Source of the DNA: Anaeramoeba flamelloides
Taxonomy: Eukaryota > Metamonada > Anaeramoebidae
Assembly: GCA_027625915.1 (NCBI GenBank)
Contig: JANTQA010000044.1
Coordinates: 1 to 64,000 of the forward strand
Length of the DNA: 64,000 bases
Direction: 5' to 3'
Positions within the stretch are counted from its first letter, which is position 1. Each line of letters starts with the position of its first letter. Below are positions 36,061 through 48,324 of the stretch, one piece after another. A model generated the notes under the pieces. It was given only the letters and a program-made list of their open reading frames with translations. It was not told the origin of the DNA and searched no databases. Made by a program: the position numbers and the translations under genes.

Positions 36061-38903
36061 TCTTTTTCAATTTCAACATAATTTTTCTTTATTTTTTTTT
36101 TTTTGATTTTTCTTTTTCTTCTTCTTTACTTTGAATAGTAATTGACAAAATCATAAAAAATTATCAAAAATTTTTATATTTTTTTTCTATTTTTTTTCGA
36201 TCTCTCCATTGCATTTAAAGATTTTTCAAAATTTATTTTGATCAAGATCCAGAAAAACTAAAACTTTTTGAAAGAATATTTTAGATTCACAATTATTATA
36301 ACAAAATTGTTTTACTTTTCTACAATACAATTTTTTTTGTACCAAATTTTGAAAGTTAACTATTTTTTCCATTTGGAGTTTGATATTTTATTAGAAAAGT
36401 CTCAAGTAGAACCAAAAAAAAATAATTCAGAAAATCATTAAGTTAAATATAAATTTAAGCTAGTTTTGATTTTAATATTGCTAAGAACAAATTTATAATG
36501 TAACTTTTCCATTTTTGAGATTGTTTATTTTTCAATAGTAAAGTTAAAATTGTATCTCATCAACAAATTCTTTCAATTGATTCTATCTTTTGAGATCCAA
36601 TTTTAAACAAAAGATATTAAATCTTGATAAATATTCCAAAAGGAACTTTTATTGAAAAAAAGATGAAAAAGTAGTAATTTTCAGTTAATGGAACTAAAAT
36701 GGAAAATGTAAAATATATAGAATGCTTTTTTGATCTCTTCTCAGATTCTAAGAATCTTCATGTTCTTAATTCAAGGAAATTATATTCCAAATTTTGATTT
36801 GGTTTTGATAGGGAATTCAACAAAAATCCTTTCCCGAATTCGGATATTAAGTGTAAAATAACATAAATATCTTCTAAGATTAGTATTTAAAAAAAGTTTT
36901 AATAAAACAAAAGAGAGAATTTTCAAATTCAAAATTTTTATACCCTTCTCAAAAAAAGTTGGATTGCAATAACAAACCCAACTTTAAAAAGATAAAACAA
37001 AATATATAAGAAGATTTTTAATACTAACAATTAAAAAGAAAAAAGAATACTTGTATTTCTTTACGAAAAAGACAAATTTCTTTTCTAAATTTTGATAAAT
37101 TTTTGATTTTTATTTCTCATGATTCAGTTCCGCAACTCTTGTTTGATTGTAATTCCAAGATAGTGAAACAAGGTGTCTATAAAATCATAAATTAGATATT
37201 ATTGCGAAATAGAAGATCTATGTTGTAAATTTATTATAAATTAATTATATAATAAGATATAGAAAAGAGTTCAAACATACCTTTTTCATACTTTAAAAAA
37301 TAAATTTTTTGCGATAATTATTTTTTTTTCTGTTACAGTATTTCCAAACCTACCGTTAATTTTTTTCGATCTCTAATTTTGATATTGATATAGATTTTTC
37401 AAAAGTTAAAAATGAGAAGAATAAAGTTCATATTGAAAAAAAAAATTGATAAATGATTCAATATTCAAGAATTTTTTATTATATTCACAAAATCATTTTT
37501 CAGAACCGAAAATTACCCTAAGCATCGAAAATTCATTGAAAAAAATCTAAAAATTTTACTCTTATAAAATTATTTTATATGTTATCTGATTAGGAGATTA
37601 TTTTTTTTCTGAGCTCATTTATGAAAAAAAATTATCAAAATGAGTTTTCTTCTCCATGTTGAATTAACTTTAGCCACCATAAAAATTTTCTGTTTTTTTT
37701 AGTATTACTGATAAATTCATATAAATCTCTGAAAATTTCTACATCATTTTCCATTTTTCAAACTTTTTAGACAAACTTTGAATAAAGCAATGTATTGCTT
37801 TAAATGTTAAGAACCGTTGTATTATTGGCTTTTCTTCAAAATATTCTTTCAATTGCGTTGTTTTATAAGTTGAGTAAATAGATTACGATCAGTGAATTTC
37901 AAATGGAAATTGAACAAAAAATTTTATTAAATTTAATTGAATTTATCAGAAAGACAAACTTGTATAATTTTAAAATCTATGAATGAGAAATCACCCTTAA
38001 GGGATTAAATTCTACCAAAGAGAAGTCTATGATCAAATTATGTTGTTATTGAGTGTATTTCACATTAGTGCTAAATGATTCAAATGTCTCTAAAAAATCG
38101 ATTAGTCAAGAAGTAATACTTGTTGATTCTCATCAATTAAAAATGGGCTATGTATTCATAAAAAATCCAACAATTTCAGAATAAAATCTGCATTTAGTAA
38201 CAAATTTAACGGTTGAATTATCAATATTAAGACTCCAAAGTCAGAAAATATCTTTCTTAAAATTGTGGAGAATTGAAGATTAGTAGCTAAAAAATTCGTT
38301 TTATAATAATATTGAATAATTAATCAATAGATTTTTTTGTAAAATTATTTCTGAAATCATGAAAATATATTGATGTTACAATTAACTTTATAAAAAGGAA
38401 ACAAAACTAATCAGTCTTTGTGGTTTTAAATTGATGATTTCTGGGCAAACCTTTAAAAAATAAAAATTAAAAAAATAGTTTCTTTTGGAAGTTCTAAAGA
38501 TGAATTATTAAATATCGGAATACTATTATTGGAGTTTCTATTTTTAGATTTGTAAAAGGAATTATAGGAAAAATAATTTCACAATGAAAATTTTTAATAG
38601 TGATCTCTTAGTAAAAAATGTAATAATTTATTGTATAATAAGATTTTTAATAGATTTTTTAGAGCTATTTAAGGAATAGCACACTAATATCATTTACACC
38701 CAATTACAACATACTTTGTTCATAGAGAAATCTATTGTGATGCCAAACCCTTAAAAGAAAAAAACTTGAAAGTTCATATCTAACATTGTAAAAATTCAAC
38801 CAAAGGCAAACTTTTACGTAATTTGAAAAGCAAAATGAAAAGTAAAATCAACATTTATAAAAAACAAGCCAAAAGGAAAAATGGGGTAAATTTTTAGATT
38901 AAT
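36061..38903. other. spacer between COPB1 and the Frag1/DRAM gene
   Basis: A/T-rich; contains R4 copy 2 at about 38,040-38,690. No credible gene; the two flanking genes converge here. Confidence 0.5.
38040..38690 (-). repeat. dispersed repeat R4, copy 2, uninterrupted
   Basis: Matches both halves of 21290-22330 without the SINE, for example AAATTTAACGGTTGAATTAT, AAATTATTTCTGAAATC and CTTTATAAAAAGGAAACAAA. Orientation was set to match copy 1; the true sense is unknown. Confidence 0.55.
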
Positions 38904-39671
38904 TTATTTCTTTTCGGAATTTCTTAATACAAAAAGCCAACCATCTAACTCTTTGACTAAGAAGTAGTAATAAAGGATCATAAAAATGACTGAAAGGTGC
39001 TGTAAAAAGCCTATCAAATTTAATAAGCCAAAAGAGAGCTGTAATCCGTCTTGGATGAGAGAAAGTTTTTGATTTTGACAATATACGAAGATTGTGATCA
39101 TAATGAAATAAAGCACAAACAGAGCAAATTGACTGATAAACTGAAACGATCGCTTTTTGACTTTAATTATGAATGAAAGGTTGAACAAGTTAACAATCAT
39201 GTGCATGAAGACACCAAAATATACAACACCAGCAAAGATAAAATGTAGTCTTGTTCTGAGCGAGATTCTGCTTTTAATATGGACTTGTTGGAACATTTTG
39301 TCTGTGTATGACTTTGGTAAGGAAACAAGCGATTGCAAATTAAGGCAAATTGACACCGAAACGCCAAGAAATAATAATAGAACGTTTACCATTGCTGGAA
39401 ATCGTTTTCGGTTTAAAGAAGAATTTTTTTGAAAAAGCATGATTTCGATCAGAACAAAAAGGAAACCACAAACAAAATAGCCGATATTACAAAACACCTT
39501 TTCAGGGAAAAAGGCCTGTGTTGAGGATATCGCTGGAAACATAAGTGTGGTTGGAACGTGATCATTTAACTTTGAGACGATGTGACTAAAAAGAATCTGA
39601 ATGGAAATGATTGTAACTGCTATTCTGAGGATTTTTTTTGGTCTGACATTTAAATAAGTCTTGTTTTTCAT
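38904..39671 (-). CDS. Frag1/DRAM/Sfk1-family multipass membrane protein
   Basis: Single exon, ATG at 39671, TAA at 38904, 255 residues, typical for the family. Hydrophobic segments at about residues 15-33, 58-80, 93-113, 143-168, 178-198 and 215-240 give six membrane spans. The family signature PAISSTQAFFPEKVFCNIGY (residues 46-65) matches the P-x-IS-x(3)-FPE-x(2)-F pattern of the first lumenal loop, and RTRLHFIFAG (139-148) fits the conserved fourth helix. Relatives include DRAM (lysosomal, autophagy-linked) and PGAP2 (GPI-anchor remodelling); the sequence does not decide between these roles. The neighbours give no clue to function. Confidence 0.8.
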   Translation of the reverse strand: MKNKTYLNVRPKKILRIAVTIISIQILFSHIVSKLNDHVPTTLMFPAISSTQAFFPEKVFCNIGYFVCGFLFVLIEIMLFQKNSSLNRKRFPAMVNVLLLFLGVSVSICLNLQSLVSLPKSYTDKMFQQVHIKSRISLRTRLHFIFAGVVYFGVFMHMIVNLFNLSFIIKVKKRSFQFISQFALFVLYFIMITIFVYCQNQKLSLIQDGLQLSFGLLNLIGFLQHLSVIFMILYYYFLVKELDGWLFVLRNSEKK

Positions 39672-39860
39672 TTCAAAGCTTGCTCAAAAAAATGGTAATA
39701 ATAAAAAAATAAATTTAGGGGTTTTTGTTTTTTTTTCAAATAAGTGAATTTTGAAGATAAAAATACTCCTTAAGCACCCAGTCCAATGGAAAGGGTTTTT
39801 TTTTGGAAAGGACAAGTGTAAGAATTTTTTTTTAGAAAAAATATTTGTATATTAAATGTA

Positions 39861-40319
39861 ACTGTTGAGAGAAAAATGTTGGACACAGAAAAATGGTTTG
39901 ACACCATTTTTAATTGGGAACATTAGTAAAATTGAAAATCAAATCCTATTTATAACTTGGTGAATTTTATATAAATCCAGGTTTAAAGGTGTTACAAGTT
40001 CATTAATCTGTGGTGTGTGTAGAATACTCATTTGAATGTTTGATAACTAAAGTAGATCATGCTATTTTAACAAAAAACCAATTCTCGTAAAGTTTACTAT
40101 TAATTCTGAAAATGGTGATTTTTAAACTTGCTTTAGATTATAATAGATAAGATTTTGAAAAAGTAGAATTACATTGATCGTTATTTTAATAACTAGATTA
40201 TTGTTATTTTCTTTAGTTATTTCACAAACGATTGAATTTAATAATCATTTTCAGTAATGTTCCCAATTAAAAATGCTATCCAACCATTTTTCTGTGTCCA
40301 ACATTTTTCTCTCAACAGT
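39861..40319. mobile_element. MITE with ~60-bp terminal inverted repeats
   Basis: Left end ACTGTTGAGAGAAAAATGTT and right end AACATTTTTCTCTCAACAGT are perfect inverse copies. The match continues through GGACACAGAAAAATGGTT to AATTGGGAACATTA with a few changes. About 459 bp, no coding frame. The ACTGTT ends next to TA suggest a Tc1/mariner-type non-autonomous element. It lies about 190 bp upstream of the Frag1/DRAM start codon. Confidence 0.75.
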
Positions 40320-42484
40320 AATACATCATTGATTTTATGAAGATTTAGTCTTGAAAGTTAAAAGTATTAAAATATTTGCTCTCCATAACAAGTTTATATT
40401 GGACTTTTTTGTCATAAGTCTAATCGACTACTACCAATTATCAACAATTGTGAAAAGTTCAAGAGGCAAAAAAAAATGAATCTAACTTTAGAAATCTTGA
40501 AGAAAACACAAAATGATTTGTAGGTAATTGGAAAAAAAAGAGATATTAAATCAAATGAATTATTTAAGGGAGTAAGTAAATTATACAACATTTTGAGAAG
40601 TCACCATTTCTGAGAAATTCAAATAAAAAAAATCATTTCTTTCACCTGAATAAATTAATATTTTTAATAAATCTAAGAGTGGAATATATCTTAGTAAAAT
40701 TGTATTTATTCAAACCAACTAAAAAATGGAATTCAAAAAAAAAATGAAAAAATCAATCAAGTTAAAACTAAAAAAAAATCATTTATCTCTTGAGCTTATC
40801 TGTAGCATTTGATACAATTACTTCTTCTTAATGTGGATTTGTTTTTAATTTAGAATAGAAAACTTTCGTTTGTATAATTTTTGATTAATAGATTAGTTCT
40901 TTATCCTAAAGAATTTCGAAAAGGAATTTAAAAATTCAATTTTCATCAAATTAAGGTAATTTTCATTTTGATGATTGGAAAATAGGATATTTTGTAAATT
41001 CCCCTTCATAAATAGAGATTTGTTAGATGTATTTAATTGGTTTTAAATTATTTATTTAACCAATTAAATTGAGAACGAAAAATAATTCTGAATCTGATTT
41101 TAATTTTTTTACAATTGTTCTATATATTTGGGTTGAACATTTTATAACTGTTCTTTTATATTTTTGAGAATTCAACCTTTTCCTTTAATCTTTGAATTAT
41201 TATTCTTAGTTTTGTTCTGAATTTGATAAAAATATACTAAAAGAATTTTAGAAAGCCAATTTGTAAAAAAAATTTGGAAAATACAAGTATAATTTAATAG
41301 GTCAAGAATAACAGGTATAAATTGATTGAAGTCATCTAAATTAAGAAGATAAAGGATAAGTATCCTTGAAAATATATTTGAGTTGAATTTTTTTATTTGA
41401 ATTCTTGATTGTAATAAATTTCTCTTATAAAGGTAAACCATCTTGTTTTGGTCTTCAAAAAATTAAATATTTATTTATAATACTCAACTTCTCATGTTTA
41501 TTTTTTGGTTTTCAAGATGATTAATTTGAAATTTTCAATGTAGCTCATTTCTAGATCCAAAAAATCTAATAAAAATCAAAAATTTAAAAAAAAAAAAAAA
41601 TACAAAAAAATGAAAAACTAAAGATTCCATTCTAATTTTCTTAGCTTCTTTTCATAAATAGCAAATCTAATTGTATTTTGTTTACAAAGTTCAAATATCA
41701 CATTGGAACTCAAAAAATTTTATTCAACAATGTTTCCACACATAAAATGTTTGAAAATGGGATTGATTCTTGGCTTAATTAATAAAATATTTAATTGTTT
41801 TTTTTTTTTTTTACATGATAATCTATATTTGTAGATCAAAATATATTAATTATATCTTAAATTTCTTATTTATTGGCTTTAGATGATATCAAGTAAAGCT
41901 AAATTATTATAAATTTGTAAAATTATCATTTGTTATAAAAATAACATTGAATACTTGTCAAATCCTTTTTTCAAAATAAAAATTCCCTTTCCTTTTTATA
42001 AAAGAGCTATATATTGAATGATCTAAGAAAATGGTAATAAATAATAGGTAATATGATATTAATTTCTTAAAATACTATTATTCAAAAAGAAATTCAAAAA
42101 ACTGAGCACCAAATTGAAAAAAATTTCTCGAAAAAATAGATTATTTTAAACTATTTTTTTTATAATTTAAGGGAGGATTTATTAACCCCCCCCCCCTTTT
42201 TTTTTTGTACGAATTCCTAAAATACTCAGAATTAATAAAAATTCAGAAAATTAACTGAAAGTTTTAAGAAGAAAAAAATTCAATCTTAATTTAAAATTGA
42301 CATATATATAATTAAAATATCAATAATTTTACGTTGAAAAATTGATTTGAACACAAGTATAATTTTGTATAATAAATTAGATGTTATCTTTGAAACAAGA
42401 ATAAAAAAACTCTAATATAATTTTTTGAAATATGCGTAAATATTGGACATATGTTATTTTTTGCGTAGTTCAGTAAAAGTATTA

Positions 42485-42727
42485 CAGCCAGTTCTATTTT
42501 TGAGGAACAAACTTTCTACAAAATTTAAGGCACAAAAATAATCTAAAATTAAGGCACAAAACTTCTACAAAATTTAAGTCTCAAAAAAAATCTCAAATTA
42601 AGACACAAATTCAAATTCTAGTATAATAAATTGTGTTAAAAAAAATTCCAAGAGATTTGACTTTATTTGAGATTTTTTGTACCTTAATTTTTTTTTAAAG
42701 CTTGTACCTTAAAAATGGAACTGACTG
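42485..42727. mobile_element. diverged, enlarged copy of the CAGTCAGTTTC hairpin MITE
   Basis: Starts CAGCCAGTTCT after TA and ends GAACTGACTG. The left arm repeats the AATTTAAGGCACAAA-type unit more often than the standard copies, explaining 243 bp instead of about 196. Confidence 0.65.
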
Positions 42728-43406
42728 AATTTCTAATTGTTTTTTTAGAGTCATTTGAAATATAGAATCTTAATACTATTCACCCACAATTACGAAATAC
42801 CCAATTTTTTTTCTAATTAGATCCGCACTAATCCCTTAACTCATAAATTAAATATTTATATTTCAAAGGAACTTTTTTTTTAAGATCTCAAAAATTACAA
42901 AAGGCAAAGGGAAATAAAAAGATCTAATAATTTTTTAATTGATTTGGTAAAGAATAAAAAAATATATTCTTCTGGTGGGTGATTTAGCTTTATCTTTTTA
43001 TTCAAACAGAACTTACTTTTAAGTTTCAGTGTTTATAGTTTCGGAGATTTATCTTTTGGTTAATTTTGACAAATACTACTTTTTACTTTATTTTCAACAA
43101 ATATTTGCAAAATGAAAAAGATTTATACTTTCGAGACTCTCTTGTAAGATATTCTCTATAGTCTCAAAAAATGAAGTTATTTGTGTCAAAGGCCCAAACA
43201 ATTCAATTGTAAGTAGAAAAATTAAACAAATCATTTTTTTTAATACAGTACTAATTACTCAACCAAAATGAGTGAAAAAAAAACAGATGTTATTGAACAA
43301 AATCATGATTGTTTAAAAGTACCCTATAAATTTTTTTATCCTTTCTATTTCTAGAATAACAAACACAGAAAATAAACTATTAATAAATTATTTTCTTTTC
43401 GATTTG

Positions 43407-46400
43407 ATGTTGACAAAAAAACAAAAAACAAACAAAAAAAAAAAAAAAATTTCAAACTTGAAAACCCTCTCCACCAACAAACAGTACCGAGAAGTTGTTT
43501 ATGATTCTGAATTAAAAAAAACGTGGGCGGGGTTTAATCAAGAAACGGGGGTGGAAGTTGCCTGGAATGAAATATATCTCAAAAATTTCCCCGATTTAAC
43601 AATTGAGGATTTGCAAAACCAATTTGCAAAATGCAACGAATTGTCACACCCATCGATAATCTTTTTTGGTAATTCGTGGCCAAACAAAAAAACTCAGACT
43701 TTTACGTATACAACAGAGTTTTTAGTTTCTGGAACGCTCCATACGCATTTAAACATTTATTCCAAAATTTCAAAAAAAGTAGTCAAAAAATGGGCTACAC
43801 AAATTCTCGAAGGAATTGAATACCTTCATTCACTTGATCCTCCAATAACCCACAAGTCAATAAACCCTGACAACATTTACGTTGACGGGAAAGAGGGATC
43901 AGTCAAGCTAGGTGATATAGGCTTGATTCATGCGGGTGATCGTTATTTAATTGAAACCTGGATTCAGAATCCGATTTATCTCGCACCAGAATTTATTGAC
44001 AATGACTATAATGAGAAAATAGATATTTACTCCTTTGGGCTTTGTTTGCTCGAATTTTCGACAAACGAAGTTCCTTATTCGGAATGTAAAAATTCTGGAC
44101 AAATAATGAAAAAACAAATTATGGTAAATTGTTTTCCTTTTCCTTTTTCTTTTTTTCTTTCTTTTTTTGTGAGACTGTTCGATTTTTTCTTGAAACAGAA
44201 AGGAATTTTTCAAATACAATTATTTCCTTTCTTTTAAATTAGAAACAGAGGATCGAACAATGTTTTGTTCCCAAATATCAAAAAACATTTTTTTGAAAAA
44301 GATAAAGAAAAAAAAATATTAATAACCACTATCAAACGTCCATTTTGAAACTTTTTAAATTGAAACACGTCAACAAATCTAAACACAAAATTCATTTGTG
44401 AAAAGAAAATAAACCATTGTTTTCATACTATTTTAGAATGATAATTTCGTTTCAGTTATTTTTCTGATTTTTTTAATTTACTGCACTACAAGGAAAATTT
44501 AAATACCTAAAATTAAAGTTAGCCAAAACTATACATTGGATTTCAGTTATACTTCTTTTATAAATTATTTTTTCAAAGTTATCAAGAATTTTATGTAATA
44601 AAAAAAGGATAGCAATTAAACTCATGAAAATCTGAATACCCCCCTTTTCAAAAATACCGACTTTTGAAAAAAACACCTATTTTCAGGGTATTTTTTTATT
44701 GGAAAAAGTTGAAATGAATTAATTTTTGATTGAACATTAAGATTGAAAAAAGAATATACGTTAAAGTAATTTGCTGAAAAAAACACAGGAATAGATATAA
44801 AAACTCAAACATGGAAAAAAATAAAATGATAAAAAATATTCCAAAAACAGATAAAAAATCAGATTTTCAATTTAATTTAGCAATATCTTTTGATTGAAAT
44901 ATTTTGTTCTAATATCAAATTGAAAAATATGTTTCCTTTTAGACTATTAAAAAAATACTTGAAAATTATCTCTCTACTAAGTCAATTAAAAAATTCAAAA
45001 ATTTTACAATTAAAAATGAAAAAAATATTACTGAAAAATTTCATTTTTTTTTCAATTCCTATTAATATCTATTAAAGTTGTAAACCTCATTGAAAATTGT
45101 TATATATAATAATGTTTATTATATGAGTGTATTTCAAAAATACAAAATTTAGAGATTTTTTTTTGAAAAAATTTTCCTTGTAGTGTGGCATTAGAATGGT
45201 TGAGAATTATAATTTTGAAAACAACTATGCTGATTTTGAAAAACTCTCATGGGCACTTTTTGAGATCTCGATGTTTTTTTTTTTTCATTTTTCAAAGGAG
45301 TTATTTTTATCGAAAGAATATTACATAATCCTTACTGGGTCAAATTTAGAGGGTTACAAAATAACCACAAATCAGATTAAATCGAATTAAATTGATTTTT
45401 CACTCCAAAGAATTTATATAAACCATTACTTTATCAAATAAAACTATTTTTCAAAAATGTTGACCCACTTTAAAATGTTATTGGAAGCGGTTTTGTCTTG
45501 TTTATCCCTTATATTCTTATCAAAAAATTTTTTTACGATCAGAATCATTTTTTCTAATTTACTCAAAATTTTCCTTTCTTTGTATATTATTGAGAAAAAA
45601 AAAAAACATATAATTAGCAAACTATCACTATTTATATTTTAAACATCACAGTTTTGGAACTTCAATATACTTTTAATAACCGATTCATGTATTATTTGAA
45701 AGAAAAAATAAGAAATTCGTTAAAAAATTTTTAAATATTTTAATGCAATTATTGCAAAAGTTATGAGAAAAAAAAAAAATCCATTTCAAAAATTAAATTA
45801 ATTAACACATCTAAAAATGGAAGATGAATTCAATCTAGAAATAACTCGTTAAAGAATTTTTTATTAAAAAAATTATTCAAAACGAAAATAAAACTGTTAA
45901 AAATCCAATAAATAAAGTTTTAAAATTCTCTAAAATTAAAATAAAAGTTATTAAATTCACATTTTCTAATTATTTTTGATTAATGACTTGACACCATCTA
46001 TTTTAATAATTGGGATTTTCATTTGTGGAAGTTTTACATAAACCAGCCCCAAATGATATTTTTTTTATCTAGAGAACAAATTACTTGCACAAAAAAAAAA
46101 AAGCATTTTAACAATCAACGAATCATTGCAAAATCTTTTTGGGAGAAAACCAGAAGACTAAGTAATCATTTTTCGAAAACAAATAATTTTTTTTAAAATT
46201 ACGGAATTTATCAACAAAAATATATTGAAAACATTTTGTGAAATAATAATCAAAATTTGATTTTTTTCCATTTTTCCCCTAGCTGAAATCTTCTTTATAT
46301 TGGGAAGAAGAGTTACAAAGGAAAAAGATCAAGTGGTTACTTTCTAATACTGTGACACTGAAACACGAAAGTATGAGTAACTTGAAAATAAAAACTAAAA

Positions 46401-48324
46401 AGCAAAGTCTAAAATGACCAAAGGTTTAAAGCAAATAAGATCAAAAAAAAAAAAGAAAAGAAATTACAGCAATTAAACAACGATCCCCAAGTGAACATTC
46501 ATGATCAATTATCAAATTATTAAATCAACCAAAAGTATCTTGACTGTGATTTTGGTAGTTCTTAATTAAAGATAGCATTGGTTTTTTTTTTTTTGATTTT
46601 TTACCAATTGCTTCTTATAAACCCTTTTTTAAATGTTTTTTTTTTTTTTTTTTTTTTTTTCCCTTTTATTTTTTGCCTTTTTCTTTTCAACTTTTTAAAT
46701 TTAAAAAAAATGGGTATGTCTTTCTCTTGAACAATCGTGAAATACATGATTTTACGCTTAAATTTCCTTTGAGGAAATTTTGTGTAAAAGGACATCTAGA
46801 GTGTAATTTACACTTCTTCCATCAATAAATAATAATCAAAATTTTGAATTGAAATTTCTTTAAAAAGTACAAAAAAAAATCTAGGATTATCCAAATAGAA
46901 TTAAATTTATTTATTTCCAATCAATGCTTATTATTATCCGTAAATTATTAATATTCCTGGATAAATATCAATAATAGGGGCAGCCACCTGAATCACTCTC
47001 AAAAGTTCAAGATGAAAATCTAAAAAAAATAATTTTACAATGTCTTCAAGACAAAAATGAAAGGCCAAGCGCAAAAAAATTATTAAAAAATGAATTTTTT
47101 TCTAATTTTCGAGCAAATTATTCAAATAAAAGCCAATCTCCGAAAAAAAAGAAAGAAACAAAAGAAAAGAAAAAAGAAAAAGAAAAAGAAAAAGAAACAA
47201 ATCAATCTATTGAAAAAAAAGAAATAAATATCGCTATTGATGTGATACTAAATGGGAAAACGAAAAAACTTAGTTTTCCATTTGCTATTGGAACCGATAC
47301 CGCCGAAAGTTTAGCCAATGAAATTATTACTCAAGTTAAGGTATCTGATGATATTTCATCTCTTATTAAGCAAATTAAGTCAAAGATTAAGGATGAAAAA
47401 AATAAAAAGAAAAGGACGAAAGGAAAAGAAAAAGAAAAGAAAAAGGAAAAAAAAACGGGAAAGATAACGAAAAAAAAAAAAAATTCTGAAAAAGAAAAGG
47501 AAAAGGAAAAGGAAAACGAAAACAAAAATGTAAATGAAAATGAGATTGAAAACGGAAATGAAAATCACAATACCAGAAAGAAAATAGGAAGAGAAAATGG
47601 TGACGGGGATGGAAAAGGAAATGGAAATGGAAATGGAAAAGAGATTGAAAATGATATAAAACAAGAACAAGAACAGGAGCAAGAGCAAGAGCAAGAGCAA
47701 GAGCAAGAACAAGGAAATGAAAACGAAAATGACAAAGAAAAAAATATTATAAATAATAACCAGAATAAAGATGTTGATAACAATGAAAATAAAATAAATG
47801 AAGAAAAGAATAAATCTAAAATCATTGAAGAGGATTTAATTCAATTCCATGATTATGATCTGTCCACAAGCAAAGAGAATGAACTCGCTCAAAGAAATAA
47901 TTCAGATGGGAAGTCAAGAGAAACTGGATTAGAAGTATTGAATTCTGTGTTTTATAACACTAATGCTAATACAGATAATAATTCGGAAATATTGACTGCT
48001 AATCAAGAAAACCAGAAATGTTCAGAAGTTCTTTTACAAGATCTGACACAAAACTTACAAAAAATTCAAGATGAGTACATCAAAGAAAAAGAACAATTAA
48101 CTCAACAAAGAGATCAAAAAATTTTGGAATTAAAAAAACTCCTAATATTAAATCAAACAACAGAACAACAAACAAACTCTAGAGAAAGTGTTTCTACAAA
48201 TTCACCCAATAAAAATAACACAAACAATAAAAATGAGAATTTAAATAATCCAAAAAGTAAAAAGGATTTTTCTAATCTACTTGAAGATTTAGAGCCTTGG
48301 TATCAAAAAAACGAGAAAAAATAA
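43407..48324 (+). CDS. WNK-family (NRBP-like) probable pseudokinase with PF2/OSR1_C-like domain
   Basis: Two exons, 43407-44123 and 46978-48324 (TAA), joined in phase 0 across a 2,854-bp GTAAAT...AATAG intron; 687 residues. Kinase fold at residues about 27-285: VEVAWNEIYL, HPSIIFFGNSW, TEFLVSGTLHTHL, QILEGIEYLHSLDPPITH, SVKLGDIGL, YLAPEFI, DIYSFGLCLLE, NEVPYSECKN. Exon 2 supplies LSKVQDENLKKIILQCL and DKNERPSAKKLLKNEFF. These are WNK-specific matches. The glycine loop is gone. HRDLKCDN reads HKSINPDN, so the catalytic Asp is Ser151 and the following Lys is Asn153; D170-I-G remains. A PF2/OSR1_C-like segment (KLSFPFAIGTDTAESLANEI) follows, then KE, EQ and NE low-complexity runs and a C-terminal coiled coil. 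Probably a scaffold in WNK-type signalling. Confidence 0.82.
46296..46830 (+). repeat. dispersed repeat R1, copy 3, in the WNK-like gene intron
   Basis: Best match to copy 2 (11311-11845), including TATTGGGAAGA, AAAAGATCAAGTGG, GAAATTACA, AACGATCCCC, GAACATTCATGATCAAT, a T-run, GGGTATGTC and GTAAAAGGA. A partial relative may lie at 49,750-49,830. Confidence 0.6.

Larger units (their letters stand above)
39672..43406. other. 3.7-kb spacer between divergent genes
   Basis: Separates the minus-strand Frag1/DRAM gene from the plus-strand WNK-like gene. Contains two TA-type MITEs (39861-40319, 42485-42727), a C-run at 42,187-42,196 and long A/T runs. The frame at 41172-41441 is A/T-driven and not supported. 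Confidence 0.5.

Noticed and set aside
43268-43354. A small upstream exon (MSEKKTDVIEQNHDCLK) spliced by a tiny intron to the WNK-like gene
   Set aside because: The phase at the only plausible donor and acceptor does not match the kinase frame, so the ATG at 43407 was kept.
45196-45390. Possible extra exon in the WNK-like gene intron
   Set aside because: The kinase domain is continuous across the 44123/46978 junction, so no exon is missing.
47380-47825. Minus-strand frames of 86-110 codons rich in F, S and L
   Set aside because: They are antisense shadows of the KE/NE/EQ repeat tracts of the WNK-like gene.
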